A stretch of 50,184 bases of DNA from Globomyces pollinis-pini. Lineage: Eukaryota; Chytridiomycota; Chytridiomycetes; Rhizophydiales; Globomycetaceae. Under the pieces are notes generated by a model that saw only the letters and a list, made by a program, of their open reading frames with translations, searched no databases and was not told where the DNA came from. A program made the translations under genes and the position numbers. This document shows positions 1-10,973 of the stretch, in pieces. How positions within the stretch are numbered: position 1 is the first letter of the stretch; every line of letters begins with the position of its first letter. Location of the stretch: contig MU621217.1 in NCBI GenBank assembly GCA_025399215.1, positions 1 through 50,184 on the forward strand. Reading direction: 5' to 3'.

Positions 1-33
1 GATTCAATCGCATATAACTAACCATCCCTGGAA

Positions 34-723
34 ATGGCAGCAACTGTGCGAGTAAAGAGTGGCAAGAGTGAAATCACACTCAACAGGAAACGTAATGACT
101 TTACGGTACTCAAGAAAAAACATAACCGTGCTGACTTGGACATTGCACGGTTACTGCAAGCTATGCTTGAGGAACAAAATATCAAAGTTAAACAATTGGA
201 AGAAAACACCAAGGCTCAACAAAACATGATAAACATTCGACACCTTACTTTATTAAAGAAGAAGAATTATGAACTTGAAAATGCACGACTACAAGAAGAA
301 AACGCGATCCTCAAGAAAAACCTTGGGGAACAAAACAATATTGTAGCGGAATTAGAAAAAAGAACTCAAGATCTACAAATTACGATATATAATAGGAATT
401 GGGAACTCGAAGTTCAAGTCCAAAATGCACGAAGCTTACAAGAAGAAAATGCAAAGCTTAAGAAAAAACTTAAGGAACACAACATGGTACATGCAGGAGA
501 AAACACGAAAGTTCCACAAAATACGATAAAGGAGAAGAATTCAATTTTATCTAGCTTCAAAAGACAGAGATGTGGTAGAAGAATTGGAATTAAAGTCAAT
601 GAATTGGTGGCAAGGGTCAAAAAAGATATAGGTTTTCATGGTGTTGATTCTATAATCAGAAGCGTTTTGATTTTCATTACATTGTACACTCTACAAAATC
701 CGAAGTTATGCCCATTCCATTGA
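34..723 (+). CDS. Orphan coiled-coil protein, 229 aa
   Basis: Open from an ATG at 34 to a TGA at 721-723. About residues 40-160 are strongly charged heptad-like sequence rich in Glu, Lys, Gln and Leu, with internally repeated blocks (QEENAILKKNL and QEENAKLKKKL), so a coiled coil is likely. The C-terminal 60 residues are basic, then hydrophobic (IIRSVLIFITLYTL), perhaps a single membrane segment. I recognise no family. The first 60 bases, including the start codon, recur exactly at 2621-2680 in front of a decayed second copy, so this belongs to a local multicopy family. In that copy a TATA-like TATAAAAG sits about 40 bases before the ATG; the matching promoter here lies outside the window. 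The 3' end may be a truncation fused to the neighbouring repeat. Confidence 0.5.
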   Translation: MAATVRVKSGKSEITLNRKRNDFTVLKKKHNRADLDIARLLQAMLEEQNIKVKQLEENTKAQQNMINIRHLTLLKKKNYELENARLQEENAILKKNLGEQNNIVAELEKRTQDLQITIYNRNWELEVQVQNARSLQEENAKLKKKLKEHNMVHAGENTKVPQNTIKEKNSILSSFKRQRCGRRIGIKVNELVARVKKDIGFHGVDSIIRSVLIFITLYTLQNPKLCPFH

Positions 724-764
724 AACCATTAGAATGTTGGTGAAACATTCGAATTAATGTTTAT

Positions 765-1235
765 TGGGGTAATACTTTGTGATGGGTCCCATCCTTTAAA
801 AGTTACAAGTAAAACCTGATGTGAAGCTATTACCCCGATGACTGGTTTTAGACCATTGGTTGCAAACCAATATTGGCCAGTCAGGGATAGTGTATTGAAA
901 ATGATATAGGGCATAAATTAAGGCGGAGTATATATGGGCAAGATAGTCCGTGAATTATTGCGAGACTTCTATGAAACTCTCACAGGGAAATTTTGAGAAG
1001 GTATTTACTTTAAAAATAATTGCACAAACTATTTCAATAAAAGTTCTTCTAGTCAGAATTTATGTATTAGAATATTAAGAATGTTTCAAGTATCCTAATC
1101 AAAATCTGTAAGATAATTCTAAATCTAAATGCCCGATCAGCAAATGCCGGTTAGAAAAACAGTCGACCATCTGACCCAGTGTCAGAAAAACATATTGATA
1201 TTTCTTTTGGGACTTATTGTGATAGAAGATCGCGT
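765..1235. repeat. Diverged direct repeat, copy A
   Basis: This stretch resembles 1698-2207 in the same orientation. Shared blocks in order include a GTGATGGGTYCCATCCT block, a GGCCAG...TAGYGTATTGAAAATGAT block, an AAGGCGGAGTATAYATGGGC block, a CGTGAATYATTGCGAGACTT block, a GTCAGAATTTATG block and an ATCAGCAAATGC block. The match is partial, with indels, so the duplication is old. The copy is mostly non-coding; only its last part overlaps the start of the hypothetical gene at 1129. Confidence 0.6.
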
Positions 1236-1843
1236 CAAATTATTGGAAAGGCGTCAAGAAAGGGATAGATATTTATGGTGTTGGTCCGGTGACTCTAAGT
1301 ATATTTGGATTTCATCATGTTGTCCACTTTGCAAACCGCAATGAAATTGAATTGAAACCTTTAGAAATTGGATACGTTAATGAAATATTCACACTTCTTT
1401 TGCAATGCAAAGTGGATGAAGTACCTGGCGATTACTGGAAACATATCATTACAACAACTGTTATTGAAGTTTCGCGGTCGAGACCGACCGTTACTGTAGC
1501 AGCTATCCAAAACTTTTTTGAAAGAACTGTCAATGTTGATGCGTGTGTACAAGTCATGCGAAGTATCACTGATTGGCCAGTGTATTTCAATTTAACTGCA
1601 CCTAAAACTGCTACCACTACAAGTGCAAAGCCAGATGAACCCATTTTTGCTGTTAAGCAACACCAGTGGGAACACTACTATTTCGACTATGTATTTCATA
1701 GGGGTGCAGTATTTCGTGATGGGTTCCATCCTATACTACAAATAAGTACAAAAGTATGTGTAGGTGCTACCAATATCACAGGTCATAGACTATTGGTTGA
1801 AGATGACAAATCAGATTTGGCCAGATGGAGAATAGCGTATTGA
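1129..1843 (+). CDS. Hypothetical protein, two exons, orphan
   Basis: An ATG-started frame from 1129 meets a second open frame that runs to the stop at 1841-1843. A GT...AG interval at 1278-1299 (22 nt) would join them in frame, giving about 230 residues. The alternative is two separate fragments; the second frame alone lacks an early ATG. The product has an N-terminal charged and hydrophobic stretch, then a compact mixed region with several Trp residues. I recognise no family. Its 3' end lies inside the second copy of the local duplication, and a copy of its 5' part near 2130-2205 is decayed, so this may itself be a remnant. Confidence 0.35.
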
Positions 1844-2207
1844 AAATGATCAGTGCATGTTTTTAACTTGTCTCAGCAAAAAAGGCGGAGTATACATGGG
1901 CAAGATAGTCCGTGAATCATTGCGAGACTTCCAAGAAACTCTGAGGTTTTGAACAAGGTAAAAATAATTGCGCAAACTATTTCAATAAAATATCTTTTGG
2001 TCAGAATTTATGAATTAGAATGTTAGGAACGTTTCAAGAAACCTGATATATTCAGGTACCACTTGAATGGTGTTTTTTATCTGTAAGATAAGCAATGGAT
2101 TAATCCTAAGTCAAAATGTGTATTTGTTAATCAGCAAATGCGCGTCAGAAAAATAGTCAACAATCAGACCAATGCCCGAAAAACTTATCGATATTTCTTT
2201 TAGGGTT
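1698..2207. repeat. Diverged direct repeat, copy B
   Basis: Second copy of the 765-1235 block, offset about 930-970 bases, with a roughly 30-base insertion near 2050-2080. It covers the end of the hypothetical gene and continues into a decayed copy of that gene's 5' part. Together with the promoter and coding copy at 2621 it shows that this block grew by tandem duplication. Confidence 0.6.
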
Positions 2208-2212
2208 GGATC

Positions 2213-2436
2213 GAATCGAATATTCGACAATCGAATACTAATATTCGATTCGATTCAGTTGAGGTGTCGAATCTAATTCTAATACTAATATTAATATTAG
2301 TATTCGATTTGATTCGATTTTAAAATCGAGGTTGTCGAATACTAATCTAATTCTAATAGTTTCGAATCGAATATTAGATTCAAATCTAATATTCGATTCG
2401 ACTAGTATTCGATTCATTAGTCGAATACGATACCGT
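2213..2436. repeat. TCGAATA-rich low-complexity tract
   Basis: About 220 bases built almost wholly from variants of TCGAATA, TATTCGAT and TAATATTAG. Many are local palindromes, such as ATCGAATATTCGA and TAATATTAATATTA. Spacing is irregular, so this is a degenerate palindromic satellite rather than a clean tandem array. There is no coding frame. It lies between the tandem duplications and the promoter of the second coiled-coil copy. Confidence 0.75.
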
Positions 2437-2620
2437 CAATCTCATGTCCATTGGTTAAAACTGTGCGTGTTATAACATGATGGGTTGACAATCTAGATTC
2501 ACACATACTTGTGAGTGTCAAAGCCTTATGTTGCATTATTGTAATCTCCAAATGGCATAAATCCACTTTGGTGGACACACAATTAAATGTCAAATGTCTC
2601 AAATTAGTATAAAAGGACTT

Positions 2621-2920
2621 GATTCAATCGCATATAACTAACCATCCCTGGAAATGGCAGCAACTGTGCGAGTAAAGAGTGAAAAGGGTGAAGTCCACTC
2701 AAGGGGAATCCTAACAACTCTACAATTATAGTGCTCAAGAAAGAACTTGAGGAACAACAAAGTTAAACAATTAGAAAAAAACACTAAGGATCAACAACAA
2801 TAGATATATATCACTTTACTTTATTAAAGAAGAAATGTGGACTTGAACATGGACTACAAAAAGAAAACGAGATCCTCAAGAAAACACTTAAGACATTTAG
2901 CGACACTACAATATAAAGTA
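2621..2920 (+). pseudogene. Decayed copy of the coiled-coil gene
   Basis: Bases 2621-2680 equal bases 1-60, including the start codon, which here is at 2654. After about nine shared codons the copy diverges by indels, and in-frame stops follow. Remnants are still visible: a block matching the KVKQLEENTK region near 2761-2795, and one matching the LLKKK...QEENAILKK region near 2815-2885. A TATA-like TATAAAAG at 2609-2616 marks the old promoter. No intact frame over 60 codons remains. Confidence 0.7.
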
Positions 2921-3127
2921 TATTTTTTAAAAGTTAAATTGGACTCTATTTTTTGTAATGAACATTAAAAGTTCAAGAACATTTATCAAGGTAATGAGAA
3001 TAGCTACTGCAATGAACTGTATATGAAAACTAACAATCAAGAACAGTTTTAGTTTTTAGATATAATTCGTTACAATAACTACTAATTAGTTTTTTCGATC
3101 CCTTACCCTTACTTTTAGCATTTTTCC

Positions 3128-3243
3128 TACTTTTTTTCTTTACTCCACAAAGTACAGATATCAAAACAAGAAAAACTTGATATCAAAAAAAGTTTTTCTT
3201 GTTTTGAATATCTGTACTTTGAAGATGGAAAGAAAAAAAAAAA
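3128..3243. repeat. Long imperfect inverted repeat
   Basis: The core arms are about 3150-3177 and 3191-3219: AGTACAGATATCAAAACAAG on the left and its complement on the right with one extra A, around a loop of about 13 bases. The flanks still pair loosely (a CTTTTTTTCTTTACTCC-like arm against GGAAAGAAAAAAAAAAAG). A long hairpin results. It could be a MITE-like relic or a foldback. No coding potential. It sits 230 bases before the helicase start. Confidence 0.75.
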
Positions 3244-3473
3244 GTACTTGTTGAACCCTACTAGGGTTGCTTATTCAACCCTAGTTTTTATTCAGCCCTA
3301 ATTTTCACATGTAAAAAACGTGTCAAAAATTACCAACAAAAAATACTCACATCAAATTTGACTTGAAATCATCTTTCCCACGTTTTGATTCAAAATATCC
3401 AAAATTAGGTTATCTGGACTTTCTTCCCATTTCAATGGCTTTGGCTAAAGTTTTTAATAACATCATTCGATCA

Positions 3474-5189
3474 ATGTCGACTAAATCTAAAGTCTATCAT
3501 CCAACTCATGAACAACAAAAAATTAAATTCGAAAGGAAATGCTGTTCGAATAGTAGCCGGAGCAGGAACTGGAAAGGTAGGTTTCGATAAATTTCAAAGT
3601 AGACATCTACGATACATTTACTGATTCAAGAACTGTTACTGAAGAATCAAAAAGTGCTCTATATTGTGTTCAACAAAGCAGCACAGCTACATGCAACTCG
3701 CAAATTCAAGAAATTCAAAAATAGCATAGAGTGTAAAACAATGCATTCTATTTGCTTATCCAACCTTCAGGGCCATCTAGATGATGGCTTTGTACCTTCT
3801 AACCAGAACACTTTGACAAAGGCAATCGAAACAAATTACGAGACTGAAATTATTGATTGGTTGAAATTAAACAACGCCAATGGTTTGCTACATGACGATT
3901 TGAAAACAGTAAAGCGAAAGGTTGCTTTAGTCACCTTCTGGATTTACAAAACACTTGAAGAATGGATACGAAGTGATAAAAGAATTATTAATAGTGTATA
4001 CTATCATGCTAGACAGAATCATATGGAGCAATTAGGATTTCCTGAAGATAGTATATTTTATATTCAAGCTGCGACGGAGATATGGAACAAAATGTGGAAG
4101 TCTGGTGGTGTAGATTATCCAATTGAGCATGACTGCTATGTAAAATACGCTCAATTGGGCAACCTGAATCATTTAGATTATGACTGTATAATGATAGATG
4201 AAGCACAAGATGCTTCAATGTGTCAAATGGATCTATTTGTGAATCAACAAGTCGCTCAACAGAAGAACGTTTATCTATTTGGGGATGCTGTTCAAGCAAT
4301 CTATTCATTTCGGGGTGCAAAATCTCGCTATTTAACTGCGTTACCAAGCACTACTGACTTTCACCTCACCAATTGTTTTAGATTCGGTAAAAATATCTCT
4401 CATGTCGCAAATTTATTCCTTCACGCCAAACAGTATTCCGATCAAGTGAACGATTTTACTCCCTATCGCCTGACTGGGTTATCAACTATTGATGGAATCG
4501 TCACAGAACGCTCCCTTGAATATCCATATACCGCAATTGGTAGATCACATTCTGGTATCATAAGTTTTGCTATAGAACTGACTGAGACGAACCCTGACGT
4601 TAAGCTGTCGTTAAAAGGTTCAAAGCTATCATATAAAATTCTCATCAGGAAATCGAAAGAAGTATACCAACTTTATAGAGGACAAAGGCCTCGGACAGCC
4701 GAGTTTCAGCGTTATGAATCTTTTCAAGAGTTTGATGATACTGTTCGACTATTTGAAATGAAGGAATATGGATCTCTCATTGACCTAGTACGAAAATATC
4801 ATCACTCGTTTCCTAAAAAGATAGCCCAATTTGAACAGCTTTTGTCTAAAAATCTCTGTCGAAAGAAATCACCAGATGTAACATTGATTACTACACATCA
4901 AGCAAAAGGTCTAGAATTTGATCGTGTTCAAGTATTAAATGATTTCACAATGGTGGAGACAAACCCGGACGATCCGGAATTTTGTATTTATGGAGCGGAT
5001 GAGCTGAATCTATGGTATGTTTCTGTCACAAGAGCCAAAAAAGAACTCAGTCTTCCAAAAAAATATTGGGAACTATACTCCCTTATTCATAGTGTCCAGA
5101 ACGGATATGCCGATTCCAAACAGCAGAAACTCAAAGAGTTATTTGAATATATCGTGTTGCATGATAAACACGACGAGTCAAGTTTGTAG
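3474..5189 (+). CDS. UvrD/REP-type DNA helicase, FBH1-like
   Basis: A superfamily 1A 3'-5' DNA helicase of about 560 residues. Family motifs appear in order: Walker A GAGTGKT across the first intron, FNKAAQ, CKTMHS, DEAQD (motif II), GDAVQAIYSFRGA (motif III), NCFRFG, THQAKGLEFD (motif V) and YVSVTRAKKEL (motif VI). FNK, CKTMHS and FRFG point to FBH1/FBXO18, which limits recombination at stalled forks, but I see no F-box, so this is helicase core only. A 26-nt intron at 3577-3602 splits the Walker A. The frame before it needs one base fewer in the A6 run at 3517-3522 to read HEQQKLNSKGNAVRIVAG, so there is a frameshift or a sequence error. Start taken at 3474; in-frame ATGs upstream begin at 3432. 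Confidence 0.85.
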
Positions 5190-5273
5190 CTACTCAATAA
5201 AAGTATATAGCATTTCAGGATACGATGATAGGTAAAATTCTATTCCACTCATTTATTAAATCTAAATTTCTAA

Positions 5274-8200
5274 TTATGTATCTGATTCATCTTGATTGCA
5301 GTGGGCCATCTGAGCAAAATCCATGAAATGACGGGTTTTTGACCGTTGCTTGATTCTCTCAATATCAGCCTCTAATTGCTTGGTCTACAAAGTATCAGTT
5401 TTCAATATCATTACAGAAGTTAAATCCATGGTGGGAATCATTTGTTCATTGAGTTCCGCCAATACTGATCGTTGCTTTGGTTTCAATACAAACGAAGACT
5501 TCTTTTTTCGTTCACCTTCCAAAACTGCTCGGTCCAGTTCTTTACCTAGTCACATCAGTTATGCAGACAACATACTCAATCGCTTTCTATCTTCGATCAT
5601 TTCCGTTTCTTTTGAAATCAAAGTTTGAACTTGTCTGGATAGGGTTTCATTTGATTTCTCCATGACCAAATATTTCTCATGTAATTGACTATATTGTCGT
5701 TTTTCATTCGTAGTTTGATCAATCAATTCTTTACGTTGATGATAATGTTTTTGAATTTGATGCTCTAATTCTTGGATTCGTTCATGATAGTGTGATATTT
5801 CAACTTTCATCTTACTAATGACATTTTCATAATGTGATCGAATATGCTGTGATTCATCTTTCCTATGGTAATGAATATTCTTTACTATTACCATTTATCT
5901 CCCATTGTTCGTTGTGTTGCTAATAGTCTTTGCATCTCTCTACAGGTAGTTGAATGTGCCTCTGTAACGTTCTCCAATTTACTGGTTAAATCAGCAATAT
6001 GATTTTCGTATTTTTGAATATTCATCTTTGCTTGACTTTCATATCCTGCAGTAGATACTCTAATTTGATCCAAAAGAGCTTTTTTATCATGCTCTAAAGT
6101 TGCAACGTGTTGTTGAAGAGCTAGATGGTCCTTCTGCACAAAATAAGTTTAAACTAACCTTACCTTGTTATCTTCTACTTCTCTTTCAAGTCGTTTTAAT
6201 CGTCGATAGGCTTCTTCAGATCGTTCGTTATATTGGTGTCGTTCAGATTCAAATTGATTTTGCTCACGAATCATTTTCTGATGCACTCTAAATTTATGAA
6301 TATCAAATTAAATTACAAGTCTAATTTCTGAATACTTTCATGTTTTTCACGTTCAGATGCACGAAGTTTTGAATGTAATTCATCAAGTGCCATTGCAAGT
6401 CGATCAGCTTCTGCAGGTATATGTCTCGTTATTTTATCCAATTCACTCTCTGCAGCTCTAAATAGTTATCAGCAATGAAACTTACCGTTTATCTCGAATA
6501 GCTCTATCATTTTGGCTTTGCAAATTGGCAATTAAATCTTCTAGTTTTCCAGTTTCCTCACAGAACCTTCGACGCTCTGCAGCGAATTGTGCTCGAAGAC
6601 TAAATAGTGAGATTTTTTGAATGTACTTTTGAAGAGCCAATTCATTCTTTTCATTATACAATTTTGGAATTTCCAAACATTTTTGATTGATACTTTCCAA
6701 TTCTTTAATTAGATTTTGTTCTCGTTTTGCAACTGTATCTCTTTCAAAACGCGCTTCTTCCATCTTGTGGGATATATTAGCGATGAAAATGACATACTTC
6801 ATGTGTTTGCTTTTGTCTCTCTTCCAATAACATCAATTCTTGCTTTTCAAACATCACTATCTTATTCTCATACGTTTTATTTAATGCCCTTAGTGTTTCT
6901 GATTCGTCCTTATTTCGAATATTTTCCTTGATCATTTTCTCCATTTTAATTTGCATTTCTAAATATGGTTTAATATTAAATCAATTACCTTCCATGGAAT
7001 CACTCTTTCGTTGACACTCATCTAAAATTTCCTTTTCCCTTTGACTGGCCAGTTTAGAATCACGTACTAACTCTTGATAGCGATTGGTCAGATTATTAAT
7101 CATACTATGTGTAAAAAAAACCAAATTATGTAAGGTACTCTTTTAATTCATCTTGTTTTTCTATCCCTTGATCAATTTCTCGTTGTTTTTTCTTGATTAC
7201 AAGATTCAAATCATCAATTTCAGTATGTTTGGTTGATATCTCTAAACTAGCTTGTTTTAATCGACCATCTAATTCTCTATTATCATCATTCACTTCATCA
7301 AGTTGTTCTTGTAAATTAACGTTTTGATCTTTAAAAGCATCCAATTCTGATGTCACATGTTTAACTAGAGTCAATTTAGAACAAGTTGTACTTTGGCGAT
7401 TCAGGTCGGTGATTTTTTGATTTAAACGTTCAATGGCATCATCCTGTAACTCGGCATCTTCTGCCAATCGATCATTCTCTTCTATTAAAATTGCTAATTG
7501 GTCTTTCGTTTCTTTTCTAAACAATATCAATACTATATTGATTACAATTCATGATCATTTGAAGAATTGTACTTGTCCAATTTAAGAAGATGTTGTTGTA
7601 CAGACTTTGATAATGGATTGTTCTCATCCACCTTTCTAGAGGACCTTTTCAAATCAGATACAGTTGATAATCTTTGATTTAAATCAAGATAGGATGCATT
7701 GTTTGATACTGAATTCCGTTGATGTAAAGGATTGTTTGGTACTTTATGAGAACTCGAATCTTGTGAAATCTCATCTTCGTTTTTTAATCCTTCCTCCAAT
7801 ACGTTATGAATATCATTTCGTTCTGAATCTTTCAATGGAGATGCATCTGGTTTTGCAGTATTCACTAAACCAGTTAAGATTGATCTTATTAAACCTTTGA
7901 TTGATTTATCAATTAAATCAGAAAGATGGACTTTTTCATTCAAGAATTGTTGAGTAGTCATTGATTTAGTAGGAGATTGATAATTGAGTTTATAAGGACT
8001 AGTAGCTTCATTATTGTTAAACAATGCCTATAAATATTCAATTAGAATGATAATCTAATTTACCTGTTGACTTGGAGTACGATTGAGTATTGCTACTTTA
8101 AGAGTTGATTTACAATTACCTTTAATTGAAACCGGTATATGATTAGAATCCACTAATCGCGTTGGAGTATGTAATTCATTGTTTCTAAATTCGTATTGTT

Positions 8201-8490
8201 TATGATTGTTTATATCTGTCATGAAGATAAAAGTGATTGGTTGTTGACGTGTTTTTTTATCACACAATAGTTTAAATATACCTTTCATTAAAGAAATCGT
8301 TAAAGGATTTGTAAAAAAAAGTATCATGGAATTGGTATGGCATCCATTCAACGCTTTCGGAATATTTTACCCAATTTGAGTATTGTTTGACCGTTGCCAC
8401 TACATTGATAAATTCAATCGTGAACAAATTTGACATGAGAGCAGTTAATATCTCATTGAATGGTGCTATGGTATAGTACCTATTCGTCAT
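5274..8490 (-). CDS. Large coiled-coil protein, about 1000 aa, centriole-type candidate
   Basis: About a dozen exons join through tiny introns, for example 8028-8063 (36 nt) and 7517-7545 (29 nt). The last intron is about 30 nt, before the terminal exon ending at the TAA in 5274-5276. The first ~150 residues look globular, the next ~160 are Ser/Asn-rich and polar, and the remaining ~650 are almost continuous coiled coil, with a short C-terminal tail. One intron (6600-6626, 27 nt) has no stop and keeps frame, so it is easily misread as coding. Near the 5' end the frame breaks at an A8 run (8313-8320, T8 in the gene); one T fewer joins the two frames. The layout and a WKDESQHI...YENVISK segment recall centriolar distal-appendage proteins such as SCLT1, but only weakly. 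Convergent with the helicase, 84 bp apart. Confidence 0.65.
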
Positions 8491-8564
8491 TAAATAGAAC
8501 TGTATCTAAACAAAATAAAAAAACAGTACACAATGATCCTAAACAAGTATTTATTCGTCTAGAT

Positions 8565-9161
8565 TTAGTTATTCCAACGAGTAAAATTTGAATAGTAAAT
8601 AATCGATGGAATCAAAAACCCGAACGCAATATAGTACCCAATATTATCAACAGTAATGGCACGATTACGCCAAAGATCTAATCCCAAGATCGCTGTCATT
8701 ACAGTCGTAAATATCAAAACCATATACAATCGAAACAATGTTGGGTTCCTAAATGGACTAATATCAAACCGGTCATGATTCAAATAAGTTTGTAATTGAT
8801 TTCGTATTTCTAATTGTGATTCCACTAATCTTGATAATTCCGTTTGATGCGTGGTCAGTTTAGATTGTAAATCATTTGATAATGATTGATAATAATCAAT
8901 CATTTTTTGTTGTATGGCCATACACTTTTCTTGACTTTCCATGATGATTCGTTGATCAGCTGTGATAGATTCTTGACCTTTGAGTATCAAATCTTGAGAT
9001 TGTAGGTAACTACTTTGATTGATAACTAGTTCGGTATTACGTCGGGTAGCTTGAACTACGGCTGTAAATTCTGATATAGTTTTGGTTAACAAAGTCTTTA
9101 AGTTTTTATTTTCATCTTCCTTTTGTTGTAGTTGCTGTTGAATATCTTGATCGTTTGTCAT
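8565..9161 (-). CDS. Coiled-coil protein with two C-terminal membrane segments
   Basis: A single uninterrupted exon of 198 residues starting at an ATG (9159-9161). Residues 1-140 are Gln/Glu/Lys/Ser-rich and predicted coiled coil. Two hydrophobic helices follow, LYMVLIFTTVMTAILGLDLW and, after a short basic loop, IGYYIAFGFLIPSIIYYS, and the protein ends NFTRWNN. This suggests a membrane-anchored tether with a cytosolic rod. I recognise no family. It lies 74 bp upstream of the large coiled-coil gene on the same strand; there is no sign of shared transcription. It is one of the few genes here with no tiny intron. Confidence 0.7.
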   Translation of the reverse strand: MTNDQDIQQQLQQKEDENKNLKTLLTKTISEFTAVVQATRRNTELVINQSSYLQSQDLILKGQESITADQRIIMESQEKCMAIQQKMIDYYQSLSNDLQSKLTTHQTELSRLVESQLEIRNQLQTYLNHDRFDISPFRNPTLFRLYMVLIFTTVMTAILGLDLWRNRAITVDNIGYYIAFGFLIPSIIYYSNFTRWNN

Positions 9162-9454
9162 TTTGTTTAACTTGACCGTGTTTTTTTTATTGGTGAACTA
9201 TTTCGAGGTTGAATTTTTTACCGTAATCTAAACCGATCGATTGGTAGCAATGGTTCTCCTTTATTACTTTCCTTAACTAAACCATGTAACAATCAGTGCA
9301 TTCTCGTATAAAAGATAAAGATAAATTCTAGTATGTTTAACCTACTATGATAAGATGCTATACTAGCATTTGGTCAATAAGCTATTTTTTCTTAGCCAAA
9401 TGAGATGCATAATAATTGATAGGAGCTAAACAAAAAACCTTTTTGATTTTTAAA

Positions 9455-10973
9455 ATGATGGAAGTAGAATCAGACTGGTCAGAGTAACCCAACCAATAAT
9501 TAAACCATTAGACGATGGTCACATACATACCGGTACTTGGAAACCTCAGGCCCGTTCGCTGTGGATGGTTTCGAACCATTTGATAGTGATATGAAATCCT
9601 TCTTTCATGACTTAAAGAGTACCTTTAAAATCATTAACGACCAGTATGTGTGATTGGAGCTGGTGGATTGGGATGTGAATTACTAAAGAATTTGGCAATG
9701 ACTGGATATAAAGATATACATGTACTTGATATGGATACAATCGATGTGTCAAATTTGAATCGTCAGTTTTTGTTCCGACAAGCTGATGTAGGGCATTCGA
9801 AAGCGGAAGTTGCAGCTCGGTTTATCATGAACAGAGTCCCTGGGTGTATAGTTACTCCGTACCAATCACATCTTACTCATCTACAACTAGGTATTTCGGT
9901 AAAATTCAAGATAAAGATGATGATTTCTATTCTCAATTCTCAATTATCGGTATCTATTTTGTGTTTATAGGTTAGTATGTGGATTGGATTCAGTGGAAGC
10001 CAGAAGATGGATCAATGCCAAAGTTTTAGAATTGTATGATCCAGAAGATCCATCAACAATGATTCCTATTGTGGATGGTGGAACAGAAGGTAATATAAGT
10101 TTAATTGATAGGTAGGGTTCAAAGGTCAAGCTCGTGTAATTATTCCCCGATCAACAGCATGCTATGAATGTTCATTGGAAATGCAAACCAAACCTAAAAC
10201 TTTTCCAGTATGTACAATTGCCAATACACCTCGATTACCTGAACATTGTATTCAATGGGCTTCTACTATACAATGGCCAATCACATTTCCAGGTTTTCCT
10301 GATGATGTATTTAATTCTAGATCGAAAATTGGATGGCGATAACCCGGATGATATCAATTGGTGTATGAATACAGCAATCGAACGTGGTACACCATTCAAC
10401 ATCACTGGAATCAACTTTTCATTGACACAAGGAGTTGTTAAGAATATTATCCCTGCTATTGCATCCACAAACGCTATCGTAGCCGGTATTTAAACCCAAC
10501 CACTAATTATACCAGCCGCGTGTGCCAATGAAGTATATAAGCTAACCACCAATTGTGCTAAATACATGAACAACTATATGATGTTCATGGGCGATCAAGG
10601 AGTCTACACCTACACATTTGCATTAGAAAAAAAAGAAGCATGTCCAGTATGTGGATCCTCCTCTATCACACTCAAAATTCCACGTGAGTCCACCTTACAA
10701 AACCTAATTGACATATTACTCGATAAACCAGAAATGTAATCCTTCATACTAACCATAGTCAAATGAAGAAACCATCCTTACGAACAGGTACGACGACATT
10801 ATACATGCAAGCACCAATGGCGTTGGAACTACAGACCAGACCAAATTTGACTAAAAAAATTGTTGATTTGTAAATTGAATATTGTTTATCTTAGGATTCA
10901 TGTGGGTGAAGAGATTAATGTTTCTGATGCTCAATTACCTATCAATTTGAAATTACAAATTCAGTTTATTTGA
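9455..10973 (+). CDS. UBA3: NEDD8-activating enzyme E1 catalytic subunit UBA3
   Basis: Adenylates NEDD8 and carries it as a thioester, with its partner ULA1/NAE1, to start cullin neddylation. Nine tiny introns: 9484-9511, 9621-9646, 9859-9890, 9950-9975, 10090-10115, 10293-10320, 10486-10515, 10736-10758 and 10870-10894 (23-32 nt). The spliced protein reads collinearly with UBA3: [19 protein letters not shown], the nucleotide loop [60 protein letters not shown], and the catalytic Cys in [16 protein letters not shown]. Zinc-type pairs CYEC and CPVC follow, then [19 protein letters not shown] and a ubiquitin-fold C-terminus. It is complete; either Met of a double ATG could start it. The splice calls are strong because each join restores family sequence. 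Confidence 0.93.
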
